From Oscillospiraceae bacterium (GTDB lineage: Bacteria; Bacillota; Clostridia; Oscillospirales; Acutalibacteraceae), in the NCBI GenBank assembly GCA_022508805.1, contig JAFLUM010000016.1:1-43321 (forward strand): DNA of 43,321 nucleotides, read 5' to 3'. A model generated the notes under the pieces. That model saw only the letters and a list, made by a program, of their open reading frames with translations. It did no database searches and had not been told where the DNA came from. A program made the position numbers and the translations under genes. This document shows, one piece after another, positions 6,598-13,513 of the stretch. The number at the start of each line of letters is the position of its first letter. The stretch's first letter is position 1.

Positions 6598-6819
6598 TTA
6601 TTCCCTGCGTTGCATTGCCCATTTTTCAAAAGCGGGCTTGAACACCTTATAGTTTTTCCCGACTTTGATAAGCGGGAAGTCAGCTCGTCTCATTATTTCC
6701 CTCGCTGCTGCTTCCGAACACCCAAGCATTTCTGCCACATCAGAAGTCGAATAGAATATAGAGCGGTCATTAACATTAGTACCGCCTGTAAGGTCAATAA
6801 TTTTTTCTTCGTTTAACAT
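6598..6819 (-). CDS. Excisionase-like small HTH (MerR-type) DNA-binding protein
   Basis: A 73-aa protein with the HTH_17/Xis fold signature: YSTSDVAEMLGCSEAAAREIMRRADFPLIKVGKNYKVFKPAFEKWAM. The pattern 'ADFPLIKVGK.YKV...FEKW' is typical of excisionase-type proteins of integrative elements. GGAG lies 8 nt before the ATG. It is the first gene of the leftward early operon, and a perfect operator palindrome (6839-6854) sits 19 nt upstream, so it should be under the switch repressors. It is likely the recombination directionality factor or an early regulator. Confidence 0.7.
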   Translation of the reverse strand: MLNEEKIIDLTGGTNVNDRSIFYSTSDVAEMLGCSEAAAREIMRRADFPLIKVGKNYKVFKPAFEKWAMQRRE

Positions 6820-6838
6820 AATTAAATCTCCGTGATTA

Positions 6839-6854
6839 GTTCGATATATCGAAC
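6839..6854. promoter_or_regulatory. Repressor operator, perfect 16-bp palindrome
   Basis: GTTCGATATATCGAAC is a perfect palindrome, and the same motif recurs in the switch region at 7147-7262. It lies between the Cro-like gene and the Xis-like operon. Confidence 0.75.
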
Positions 6855-6882
6855 TTGACAGATAAAAAAATATATGAAATCT

Positions 6883-7125
6883 TTAATCAACAACCGACTG
6901 CTCAACAAGAACGCAAAAGTATTTTGGAATATCATCAACTGGAAAATCTAATACAACAGCAGCAGCTTCCATATATTCCTGTTTCCAAGTTCTTCTGTTT
7001 GTCAGCAGCAATGAAACAGTGCGGTCAGATAAATCCATACGATTAGCGAATTCTAACTGTGTACCACATATTTCTTTAATTCTGCCTTTAAGTTTTGAGT
7101 AATCGTGAATAGGTCTTTTTATCAT
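6883..7125 (-). CDS. Cro-like HTH regulator of the element switch
   Basis: An 80-aa XRE-type helix-turn-helix protein (DUF739/Cro-like): DYSKLKGRIKEICGTQLEFANRMDLSDRTVSLLLTNRRTWKQEYMEAAAVVL. The HTH is at residues ~22-42. AAAGGAG lies 8 nt before the ATG. It is divergent from the repressor gene at 7347, with its own consensus promoter (7168-7196) next to operators. It acts as the lytic/excision-side regulator by analogy with phage Cro. Confidence 0.8.
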   Translation of the reverse strand: MIKRPIHDYSKLKGRIKEICGTQLEFANRMDLSDRTVSLLLTNRRTWKQEYMEAAAVVLDFPVDDIPKYFCVLVEQSVVD

Positions 7126-7146
7126 ATTCTTAACTCCTTTATAAAA

Positions 7147-7163
7147 GTTCGATTAAATCGTAC
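7147..7163. promoter_or_regulatory. Operator-like site (17 bp)
   Basis: GTTCGATTAAATCGTAC, an imperfect palindrome with one extra central base relative to the 16-bp operator. It sits at the predicted start of the Cro-like gene's transcript. Confidence 0.55.
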
Positions 7164-7167
7164 CGTT

Positions 7168-7196
7168 ATTGTATCATCATCATTTTTGCTTGTCAA
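7168..7196 (-). promoter_or_regulatory. Promoter of the Cro-like gene
   Basis: Minus strand: TTGACA (7191-7196), 17 nt, TACAAT (7168-7173). Confidence 0.8.
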
Positions 7197-7204
7197 CCCT
7201 TTTC

Positions 7205-7220
7205 GTTCGATATTTAGAAC
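7205..7220. promoter_or_regulatory. Operator between the divergent promoters
   Basis: GTTCGATATTTAGAAC, matching the 6839-6854 palindrome at 13 of 16 positions, placed between the two divergent -35 boxes. Confidence 0.65.
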
Positions 7221-7236
7221 TTTTTGTTTGAAACTA

Positions 7237-7265
7237 TTGAATTTTTGTTCGGTATGTAGTACAAT
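7237..7265 (+). promoter_or_regulatory. Repressor promoter overlapped by an operator
   Basis: TTGAAT (7237-7242), 17 nt, TACAAT (7260-7265). An operator-like GTTCGGTATGTAGTAC (7247-7262) covers the spacer and -10 box, so the repressor should control its own gene. Confidence 0.7.
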
Positions 7266-7346
7266 ATATATATGATAGGAACAGTCTTTATTCGACAAGA
7301 AACGCATTGTTCCTTGAAAATCCGATGAAAATAGGTGGTGAAAATA

Positions 7347-7733
7347 ATGAAAGTTACTACTTCCGACAGACTAAAATATTTAATGGAAACCAAAGACTTA
7401 TCACAGACTGATATTTTGAAGTTGTGCAAACCAATATGCAAAAAATACGGTATTTCTATAGGAAAAAGTGCATTAAGTGAATATGTTAGAGGAATACATT
7501 TACCAAATCAAGACAAATTATTGGTTTTAGGTGAAGCTCTTAATGTTAACGAGGCTTGGCTTATGGGATACGATGTCCCTATGGGACGAGAGTCAAAGAA
7601 AGGAGCACCAACTTCTGAGTCGGTGCTCTCGGAATACGAACAGGAAATACTCAAACTAATAAAAGCCATTCCCGAAGAAAAGAGAAAGGATTTTATCACT
7701 TACTTGAATACTGCTGTAAAAATGATGAAATGA
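7347..7733 (+). CDS. HTH repressor (cI-like, without peptidase domain)
   Basis: 128 aa from the ATG at 7347, chosen because AGGTGG lies 8 nt upstream; the GTG at 7335 is inside that site. The N-terminal ~75 residues form an XRE-type HTH with the Firmicutes repressor hallmarks SALSEYVRGIHLPNQDKLLVLGEALNVNEAWLMGYDVPM. The C-terminal ~45 residues are a short helical tail (EYEQEILKLIKAIPEEKRKDFITYL), not a LexA-type autoprotease, so induction would not work by self-cleavage. It is probably the maintenance repressor. The last 38 nt overlap a small gene on the other strand (7696-7824). Confidence 0.82.
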   Translation: MKVTTSDRLKYLMETKDLSQTDILKLCKPICKKYGISIGKSALSEYVRGIHLPNQDKLLVLGEALNVNEAWLMGYDVPMGRESKKGAPTSESVLSEYEQEILKLIKAIPEEKRKDFITYLNTAVKMMK

Positions 7734-7824
7734 TTTCTTCAAATTGGGTGACGGTAATTTTGGGGGCATCATTATCGTCATAAAGAACCTTCATAACTTC
7801 TTCAAAAAATTCAATATCAGACAT
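7696..7824 (-). CDS. 42-aa acidic protein, antiparallel to the repressor 3' end
   Basis: Runs from ATG 7824 to TGA 7696; the product begins MSDIEFFEEVMKVLYDD and ends LQQYSSK. AAAGGAG lies 5 nt before the ATG, and a promoter (7868-7897) drives it. The protein is acidic and likely helical. No family recognised. Its position, convergent with the repressor gene, suggests an antirepressor or modulator of the switch; that is inference. Transcription would also run antisense through the repressor mRNA. Confidence 0.55.
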   Translation of the reverse strand: MSDIEFFEEVMKVLYDDNDAPKITVTQFEEIISSFLQQYSSK

Positions 7825-7867
7825 TGGTACTCCTTTCTATACAGAACAAATGTTCGGTAACAAAGCT

Positions 7868-7897
7868 ATTATATAATGCACATTCGTCATTTGTCAA
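7868..7897 (-). promoter_or_regulatory. Promoter of the 42-aa protein gene
   Basis: Minus strand: TTGACA (7892-7897), 18 nt, TATAAT (7868-7873). Downstream a short palindrome GAACAAATGTTC (7844-7855), sharing the GTTCGG half-site of the switch operators, could bind the repressor. Confidence 0.65.
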
Positions 7898-7964
7898 GAC
7901 GAAAATTTTGCAGTCCCAAATTTCGGACAGAAAGGTACAATTTTTTTAAGAAAGGAAACAATCA

Positions 7965-9131
7965 ATGTCAAAAAAAATCAAAAAAGATTTGAGAAAGCAA
8001 AATGGCGAAGGAACTATCTATTTTTCTGAAAGTAAAAATAGATGGGTTGGTCAAGCAACTTTAGGCTTTCAAGAAGACGGTAAACCTTTTCGGGTTACTC
8101 GTTATGGTAAATCTCAAAAAGAAGTCAGAGATAAGTTAAAGCAAGCAGAGTATAAATATCAGACTGGAACTCTATTGGAAAAGAGTAAAATATCCATTTA
8201 TGATATTATTAAAGTTATGCTTGACGAGAAACTTGCTTTGAATGAAATTAAAGAGTCAACCTATTATCGGCACATTGAAACGCTTAAAAGTCTTGAAAGC
8301 ATTTCCCACATTCCCCTGCAACAGCTTAATGCTTTTCAGATAACTGCTTTTTTATCCACACGGACAGTCTATTCACAGTCGGTTATAAACAAGCAGTATG
8401 TAATGTTAAACAATGCGTTTGAGATTGCGACCAAGAAGAAAATTATATCAGAGAACTTTTTTCTCGATATAAAAAAGCCAAAGTCAGCAAAACAAACAAA
8501 AAAAGTCCGTGCTTTAACTTCGGACGAACAAGCAAAACTTTGTGATATTTTAAACAGAGAGAATATTACATATAAGCATCAAATGCTCCTATCAATGCTC
8601 ACTGGAATGAGAATGGGCGAAATCAATGCTCTGCGTATTGAGGATATAAACTTCACCTTTAAAAAAATAACCGTAAACAAAACAATTACACGGGGGCAGA
8701 AAGGAGAAGCTATATTAGACGAGCGTCCAAAGACCGATGCAGGAGAAAGAACTATCTCATTTACTGATAATGTTGAAAAGATACTCATACAATGCGTTGG
8801 CGACAGAACTGAGGGAATTCTTTTCCTGCGAAACGGGAAAATGATAACAACAAATCAAGTCAATTCCAAGTTTGATAGGATATTAGAGAAATACGATATT
8901 ATAGACACTTCAGTAAAAGGCAGTGTAAATCTCCATTCTTTAAGGCACACTTACGCTACAAGATGTATTGAGGCAGGTATGCCGCCGAAAGTCTTGCAGA
9001 AAATTCTCGGTCATACTGATATAAAAATCACGCTTAACACCTACTGCGATGTCTTCAACGCCTTTGAAAGTGAATATATCACAATGACCGATAACTATTT
9101 GTCAAAAATGGGCATAATTAAGCAGGCATAA
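7965..9131 (+). CDS. int: Tyrosine integrase of the element
   Basis: A 388-aa Tn916/phage-type tyrosine recombinase that inserts and, with an excisionase, removes the element. The N-terminal ~70 residues are an AP2-like arm-binding domain (NGEGTIYFSESKNRWVGQATLG). Next comes a SAM-like core-binding domain (~75-165). The catalytic domain carries R216 (TGMRMGE), K256 (RPKTDAG), H324 and R327 (LHSLRHTYATR), H350 (ILGHTDI) and Y360 (LNTYCDV), so all active-site residues are present. GAAAGGA precedes the ATG. It points at the tRNA-Leu gene 390 nt downstream, the usual position of an integrase beside its att site. Confidence 0.95.
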   Translation: MSKKIKKDLRKQNGEGTIYFSESKNRWVGQATLGFQEDGKPFRVTRYGKSQKEVRDKLKQAEYKYQTGTLLEKSKISIYDIIKVMLDEKLALNEIKESTYYRHIETLKSLESISHIPLQQLNAFQITAFLSTRTVYSQSVINKQYVMLNNAFEIATKKKIISENFFLDIKKPKSAKQTKKVRALTSDEQAKLCDILNRENITYKHQMLLSMLTGMRMGEINALRIEDINFTFKKITVNKTITRGQKGEAILDERPKTDAGERTISFTDNVEKILIQCVGDRTEGILFLRNGKMITTNQVNSKFDRILEKYDIIDTSVKGSVNLHSLRHTYATRCIEAGMPPKVLQKILGHTDIKITLNTYCDVFNAFESEYITMTDNYLSKMGIIKQA

Positions 9132-9179
9132 AAGGACAAAAAGTGTAAAAAAATAGAATAACGAGTTTGACAAAACAAC

Positions 9180-9230
9180 AGGACTTCCACAACGGCTATT
9201 ATGCCGAAATGAAAGTCCTATTTTTCTTTT
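9180..9230 (+). terminator. Terminator of the integrase gene
   Basis: AGGACTT (9180-9186) pairs with AAGTCCT (9213-9219), with an inner CGGC/GCCG stem, followed by ATTTTTCTTTT. Confidence 0.7.
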
Positions 9231-9303
9231 GATTTTTTTCAATTTACTTTAGCTATATAAAGTGCCCGTCAGCCCTTGATACAACTGGGGTTATAAAGGT
9301 TAA

Positions 9304-9385
9304 TTGCAGTACTATTGCAGTACTTTTTATTTTTCGCTTATGCTTTTTGGGAACATCGAAAAAAGTACTGCAATTTTACTGCAAC
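9304..9385. repeat. Two 11-bp tandem repeats facing an inverted pair (att/origin-like)
   Basis: ATTGCAGTACT is repeated head-to-tail at 9304-9314 and 9315-9325. The inverted copies are AGTACTGCAAT (9364-9374, exact) and TTTACTGCAAC (9375-9385, degenerate). Fit for integrase arm-type sites or iterons. No ORF lies here. Confidence 0.75.
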
Positions 9386-9400
9386 GCAACCTACTTTAAG

Positions 9401-9480
9401 TTACGCTAACTTACGCTAACTTACGCTTGCTGTTTTTAAGAAATGGCTATATAGAGCTATTTAGCGTTACTTAGCGTAAG
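9401..9480. repeat. Tandem 10-bp repeats with an inverted pair (att/origin-like)
   Basis: TTACGCTAAC at 9401-9410 and 9411-9420, with the variant TTACGCTTGC at 9421-9430. The inverted copies are TTAGCGTTAC (9461-9470) and TTAGCGTAAG (9471-9480). The intervening 30 bp are AT-rich. This second, different repeat family lies between the integrase and the tRNA att site. Confidence 0.75.
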
Positions 9481-9494
9481 TTAAAATAAATTAA

Positions 9495-9514
9495 GGACAC
9501 TTAAAAAAGTGTCC
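9495..9514 (-). terminator. Palindromic terminator after tRNA-Leu
   Basis: GGACACTT and AAGTGTCC form an 8-bp stem with a TTTT loop, 4 nt after the CCA end of the tRNA on the minus strand. If crossover is inside the tRNA, this terminator is supplied by the element. Confidence 0.6.
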
Positions 9515-9518
9515 TTGT

Positions 9519-9607
9519 TGGTGCCGGTGACCGGGGTCGAACCGGTACGGTATCGCTACCACTGGATTTTGAGTCCAGCACGTCTGCCAATTCCATCACA
9601 CCGGCAC
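9519..9607 (-). tRNA. tRNA-Leu (anticodon CAA), element attachment site
   Basis: An 89-nt gene with encoded CCA. The acceptor stem is GTGCCGG/CCGGCAC. The anticodon stem CTGGA/TCCAG encloses the loop CTCAAAA (anticodon CAA), and a long variable arm (GTGGTAGCGATACCGTAC) marks class II. The T-loop is GGTTCGACCCC. The 3' end faces the integrase and repeats, so the gene is the likely attB; the duplicated 3' segment at the element's other end would lie left of the window. Confidence 0.95.
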
Positions 9608-9618
9608 ATTACCTAATT

Positions 9619-9647
9619 ATTATATGAAAAAAGCACCTAAAAGTCAA
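9619..9647 (-). promoter_or_regulatory. Promoter of tRNA-Leu
   Basis: Minus strand: TTGACT (9642-9647), 17 nt, TATAAT (9619-9624), ending ~12 nt before the tRNA. It lies on the chromosomal side of the insertion. Confidence 0.85.
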
Positions 9648-9668
9648 TAGTGGAAAATACTATTTTCT

Positions 9669-10445
9669 TTATCGCCTGAAAAAATTACGGAATTTCGAGT
9701 TTGCGCAAAAAGAAAAATAATCGTCACCGTTACCTATAATAATATGATCACTTACCGTTATTCCGATTGCCTTCATTGCTTCAACTATTCCGATCGTTGT
9801 ATCAATATCTTTTCTGGACGGAGCAGTTATTCCCGACGGATGGTTATGTATCAAGATGACACTTGCGGCGTTACTTTTGTATGCAAGCTCAACTATTTTG
9901 CGGTTGCTGACAGGCGCAAAATTCACGGTTCCCTTCCCTATCATATCACATCTGAGCAACCGACAGTTTGAATCAAGGCATATCAGATACATATGTTCCT
10001 CATTTACGCCTTTAAAATACTTCGAAGCATATCGGGCAACAAGCTCAGCGTTGTTTAAGGTAATACTTTCTTTATTTTGCTTGTCTATTTCATATCGTCT
10101 GAACAAATCACGAACGAGTGTTATGAGTGTAGCGGAGACATCTCCGACTCCACTCACGCTGCACAGCTCATCAAAATCCGCATCGAAAACATCCGAAAGG
10201 GAGCCAAATCGATTCATAAGCGCGTGAGCGACTTCGTTTGTGTCCTTTCTTGCGTGGCCGTAAAAGAGAAGAAGCTCCAGAACTTTATGATCATTAAATG
10301 AATCCAATCCATCTCTATTGTAATCTTCCCGTAATCTTTTGCGATGACCTGCATGCGGATTTTTCTTTTTCTCACTGCTCTTTTTAGCATCTGTGGGAGA
10401 ATCTTGTTCTATTGTTTCAGCCTCATAACCCTTTTTCTGCGCCAT
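9669..10445 (-). CDS. radC: RadC-family JAMM protein
   Basis: A 258-aa protein. A charged N-terminal tail (~1-30) precedes the RadC helix-hairpin-helix region (HAGHRKRLRE...LELLLFYGHARKD, VSGVG at ~98-102) and a C-terminal JAB/MPN (JAMM) domain with HNHPSGITAPSRKDI (His200, His202, Asp213). These are the metal-ligand positions of the deubiquitinase-like fold. The family is often called a DNA repair protein, but the function is not proven. It is the last gene of a minus-strand group; chromosome begins here relative to the mobile element. Confidence 0.92.
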   Translation of the reverse strand: MAQKKGYEAETIEQDSPTDAKKSSEKKKNPHAGHRKRLREDYNRDGLDSFNDHKVLELLLFYGHARKDTNEVAHALMNRFGSLSDVFDADFDELCSVSGVGDVSATLITLVRDLFRRYEIDKQNKESITLNNAELVARYASKYFKGVNEEHMYLICLDSNCRLLRCDMIGKGTVNFAPVSNRKIVELAYKSNAASVILIHNHPSGITAPSRKDIDTTIGIVEAMKAIGITVSDHIIIGNGDDYFSFCANSKFRNFFRR

Positions 10446-10453
10446 AAAGTCCC

Positions 10454-10990
10454 CTACTTAAACAGCTTTTTTATATGCTTTTGCCATCTGAATAAATACG
10501 CCGTAACCAGCCTTGTCAAGGCAACATCATATAAAGCAAAAACCACATTCCCTGCGGCAAGAAGCACAGGCATAGCAAATTTACCAAAAGAATCCATATC
10601 GGAAAAGGTAATGCCGAAAACACGGGACACGATAAAATATGATACTATCATTGTGAAGTTAAACACAATATATTTCATTATCCAACAAGGTAAATTTTTG
10701 AGATGTTTTTCAAAAAAGCCTTTCAGAACAGGATAATAACCAAAAAAGGCAGTGTACATAACTGCTGCCTCTTTATCGGCGACCACCAGCATAGACAAAA
10801 TCGCAACTGCCGCGTAAACAGACAGCGCAAATTTTGAACCGAGCTCAATAACAAGCATCATAAGCAGAGCTCCGCAAATCGCAGGTACGGCATAAGTCAA
10901 CACCGGAATGATCCCCGTCAAAAGCATAAGCACGATTGACAGAGATGCTATAATCCCGCCGAGAGCCACCTTAAATGAACGATACTTCAT
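10454..10990 (-). CDS. Multi-pass membrane protein of unknown function
   Basis: About 178 aa. Four to five hydrophobic segments (residues ~8-30, 33-50, 55-75, 105-130, 140-160) separated by short charged loops, with a basic C-terminus (RWQKHIKKLFK). Gene size and helix pattern resemble small substrate-binding-type membrane components, but no signature was recognised. The ATG at 10990 is preferred (GGTG 6 nt upstream); in-frame starts exist at 10996 and 11002. It is 8 nt upstream of radC and 15 nt after the J-domain-like gene, so probably co-transcribed. Confidence 0.7.
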   Translation of the reverse strand: MKYRSFKVALGGIIASLSIVLMLLTGIIPVLTYAVPAICGALLMMLVIELGSKFALSVYAAVAILSMLVVADKEAAVMYTAFFGYYPVLKGFFEKHLKNLPCWIMKYIVFNFTMIVSYFIVSRVFGITFSDMDSFGKFAMPVLLAAGNVVFALYDVALTRLVTAYLFRWQKHIKKLFK

Positions 10991-11005
10991 ATTCATCACC
11001 AAGAA

Positions 11006-11590
11006 TCAGCAGCAGGGAATCAAATCTCCACCCATACATTCACAACAGCAATCCGCACATATAAGTCCTGTGCAGATGTCGCACATTCTGTCACGATTAG
11101 GAGTAGTTTTGTAGCCTCCGCCCACATTTCCGTTCATAGCGTTGAACGCGGCGGCGTACTCAGCATTGGACGGATCGATCGAACACGCTGTCTGATAACA
11201 GCGATATGCTTCATTAAGCCAGCCTCTGCGTTGGTGAATAACGCCTTTAAGAAAATGCCACTCGGCTGTACGCATTGATGTCGGGATACCGTTAAGTATA
11301 GTTTCGGCTTCGTCGATTCGTCCGTCATTTATATTCTGACGTACATCAGAAAATTGAGAGTCAGAGTAATAATTATTTTGTGAATTCGATGTGTTTTGAT
11401 AGGCAGAAGTTCCGCGCATTTCATTTACTACGGTATCATAGGCGTTGTTGAGCTCGTTCATGCGGGCAGTCTTTTCACTGTCAGATATATCAGAACTTTG
11501 AATTTCGCCCGCAATTCTTCTGTAGGCGTCCATAACCTGCTGTTCCGTAGCATTCCTGCCAATTCCCAAATAGTCATATGGATTGTTCAA
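11006..11590 (-). CDS. Degenerate J-domain/TPR-like protein with Cys-rich tail
   Basis: 194 aa. The N-terminal ~55 residues match a J-domain (NPYDYLGIGRNATEQQVMDAYRRI...MNELNNAYDTV) but the catalytic HPD tripeptide is missing, so it should not stimulate a DnaK ATPase in the normal way. Residues ~90-150 contain a TPR-like repeat (AEWHFLKGVIHQRRGWLNEAYRCYQTACSIDPSNAEY). The C-terminus has nine Cys in ~25 residues (CDICTGLICADCCCECMGGDLIPCC), a possible metal site. The TTG at 11590 is preferred because AGGAG lies 8 nt upstream; a GTG at 11599 abuts the SD. It overlaps the end of the DUF5685-like gene. Confidence 0.75.
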   Translation of the reverse strand: MNNPYDYLGIGRNATEQQVMDAYRRIAGEIQSSDISDSEKTARMNELNNAYDTVVNEMRGTSAYQNTSNSQNNYYSDSQFSDVRQNINDGRIDEAETILNGIPTSMRTAEWHFLKGVIHQRRGWLNEAYRCYQTACSIDPSNAEYAAAFNAMNGNVGGGYKTTPNRDRMCDICTGLICADCCCECMGGDLIPCC

Positions 11591-12428
11591 TATTATCACT
11601 CCTGTATTTTTGCACTATTTTTTCAAGCTGAAAATCAAGTCCGTCACGTATAATATTATCCACTATGGAAGAAAAGTTATTAAATGATTTTTCCCCCAGT
11701 TTATTGGTAAGCTCCCCTATTGAAAGCCTTACGGAAACAGTTGCGTCATCAACAAAATTTTTACTGTTTTTGAAAGGGTTAAAAGAGTTTGATTTTATAT
11801 CCTTTTCATAGTCGTCAAAGGCATCAAGAAAATATACCGCTCTGCCGAGCTGATAACCGAAATCCCGTGAAAAATCGGTGTTTTCCCCTGTTTCACCGTA
11901 GGACAGCAGAAATGAAAGCATATTTGCCGACGCATCCGCCGCCTTATCAGGTAAAACATTATCTATCATTTCGTTATCAAGCTGGGCACGCATTAATTTG
12001 TTGATCTCTGCAAAAATATCCGGATATTTTTTCTTGGCACGTCGTTTTATAAAAGAAAAATACGGGCGAATAAGCGTAAGAAGAATTTTCAAAATTATTC
12101 CGCCGTCATGGATATTGTCAATAAGCTTAAAATATGACAAGATGACCGTTATCGCGGCGGCAAGACTGTAAGTATCTCCCGAGCAGCCGATTTTGCAGCA
12201 TTTTTTACAAGGATTAAAAGTACACCTTGATTTTTCAGCCGTGACTTTTTCATTATTCAAACCCAGCTTATATATCACAAAAAACGCACCGTCGTAACTT
12301 AAAAGCAACCGTGAAAGAACGCCGTACTCTTTACCCAATTTTTTGCAAAGTGTGCAGTACACGCCCTTATATGCTTCAAATTCTTTGATTTTAAGCTCCG
12401 GCTTAAAAACGGTAACGTATCCAAACAT
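11574..12428 (-). CDS. DUF5685-like protein with paired Asp-rich motifs
   Basis: 284 aa, resembling the DUF5685 family, whose function is unknown to me. It has an early CTLC (C25, C28) and a second Cys cluster CTFNPCKKCCKIGC (~69-82), which could bind a metal. The rest is helical. Two Asp-rich motifs, DNIHD (104-108) and DAFDDYEKD (202-210) followed by NPF, are spaced like the two DxxxD motifs of squalene/phytoene-synthase-type isoprenoid synthases; this is a hypothesis, not an assignment. It overlaps the J-domain-like gene by ~17-26 nt and follows metF by 5 nt, so the proteins are probably made together. Confidence 0.75.
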   Translation of the reverse strand: MFGYVTVFKPELKIKEFEAYKGVYCTLCKKLGKEYGVLSRLLLSYDGAFFVIYKLGLNNEKVTAEKSRCTFNPCKKCCKIGCSGDTYSLAAAITVILSYFKLIDNIHDGGIILKILLTLIRPYFSFIKRRAKKKYPDIFAEINKLMRAQLDNEMIDNVLPDKAADASANMLSFLLSYGETGENTDFSRDFGYQLGRAVYFLDAFDDYEKDIKSNSFNPFKNSKNFVDDATVSVRLSIGELTNKLGEKSFNNFSSIVDNIIRDGLDFQLEKIVQKYRSDNIEQSI

Positions 12429-12433
12429 AAATT

Positions 12434-13291
12434 TTACCTTGAAATACCCTTTAATACCGCTTTGGCAACAAACGGCTTATTCATAGTGTATATATGGACC
12501 CCCCGAACGCCGTTTTTCAGCAGATCGTTTATCTGATTTATGCCATAATCAACGGTCGCTTTTTGAAGGCTATCAGGATCGTTTTCATATTTTTTTAAAA
12601 TTGTCTCAAGCTCATTGGGTATCTTTGCACCCGAAAGACGGATTATTCTGTCGACTTGATTAATACCGGTAATCGGCATTATTCCTGCAAAAATCGGCAC
12701 ATTTATCTGCTTTTGGCAGGCTCTGTCAAGGAAATCGTAAAACAGTCCGTTATCAAAAAACATTTGTGTCGTGAGAAAATCAACACCGCAGTCGGTTTTA
12801 TATTTTAAATGCTCTAAATCTTCTTCAGGCGAACTGCTTTCAGGATGTCCCTCAGGATAGCAGGCCGCGCCTATATCAAAGCAATCGTGTGATTTTATAA
12901 CCTTTACAAGTTCTGAGGCGTACTCATAATAATCGCCCACACGCTCGTTAAAATTTTCTGGAATGTCTCCTCTTAATGCAAGAACGTTTTCAATATTATT
13001 TTCCTTAAATCTGCAGAGCATTTCGGAAATTTTTTCCTTAGTGGTCGAAGCGCAGGTAAGATGTGCGATCGATGTGGTGTTAAGCTTATTTTTAATCATT
13101 GAAGCAATTTTAACGGTATATTCCGACGTTCCGCCGCCCGCTCCGTAGGTAACGCTCATAAAATCAGGCGAAAAGGCTGCCAATTCGCGTACTGATTTTT
13201 CTATGCTTTCAAAAGCAATGTCTGTTTTAGGCGGGAAAACCTCAAAGGATATTAACTGCTTAGATAATTTAAGCTTTTCAGTAATTCGCAT
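12434..13291 (-). CDS. metF: Methylenetetrahydrofolate reductase
   Basis: About 285 aa. The TIM-barrel flavoprotein reduces 5,10-methylene-THF to 5-methyl-THF for methionine synthesis or one-carbon flow. Family motifs: SFEVFPPK, FMSVTYGAGG, HLTC, NVLALRGD, YPEGHPES, FLTTQMFFD, PIFAGIMPI. The length is normal for the catalytic domain alone. The ATG at 13291 has AGGTG 6 nt upstream; a GTG at 13300 is in-frame. It is the first gene of the leftward group that ends with radC. No SAM or T-box riboswitch was seen in the ~220 nt upstream. Confidence 0.95.
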   Translation of the reverse strand: MRITEKLKLSKQLISFEVFPPKTDIAFESIEKSVRELAAFSPDFMSVTYGAGGGTSEYTVKIASMIKNKLNTTSIAHLTCASTTKEKISEMLCRFKENNIENVLALRGDIPENFNERVGDYYEYASELVKVIKSHDCFDIGAACYPEGHPESSSPEEDLEHLKYKTDCGVDFLTTQMFFDNGLFYDFLDRACQKQINVPIFAGIMPITGINQVDRIIRLSGAKIPNELETILKKYENDPDSLQKATVDYGINQINDLLKNGVRGVHIYTMNKPFVAKAVLKGISR

Positions 13292-13449
13292 TATTGTCAC
13301 CTGTAAAATAATAGCATAAACGAGCGTTTTATATCAAGAATATCACGGAAATTTAACATTTAATTTACAAATACTCCCCTCCTCAGCTTAAAGACAGGAA
13401 CATTTAAAAATTCAATTATCAGAAAAATGAAAAAAAGAGCAGAAAAATA

Positions 13450-13478
13450 TCGACTTTAACCGTAAATAAGTGTATAAT
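13450..13478 (+). promoter_or_regulatory. Promoter of the PHP-domain gene
   Basis: TCGACT (13450-13455), 17 nt, TATAAT (13473-13478), ~30 nt before the start codon. Confidence 0.6.
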
Positions 13479-13513
13479 ATATAAAACTTGATTATGCAAA
13501 GCGAGGAATAGGC

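Noticed and set aside
6567-6629. Longer N-terminus for the 526-aa element protein
   Set aside because: The extension overlaps the Xis-like gene and lacks an SD; GGAAAGG before 6566 marks the start.
9401-9480. CRISPR array
   Set aside because: Repeats are only 10-11 bp, adjacent without spacers, with no cas genes nearby.
13292-13513. SAM or other riboswitch upstream of metF
   Set aside because: I found no conserved stem pattern or terminator before the start codon; nothing supports a known riboswitch.
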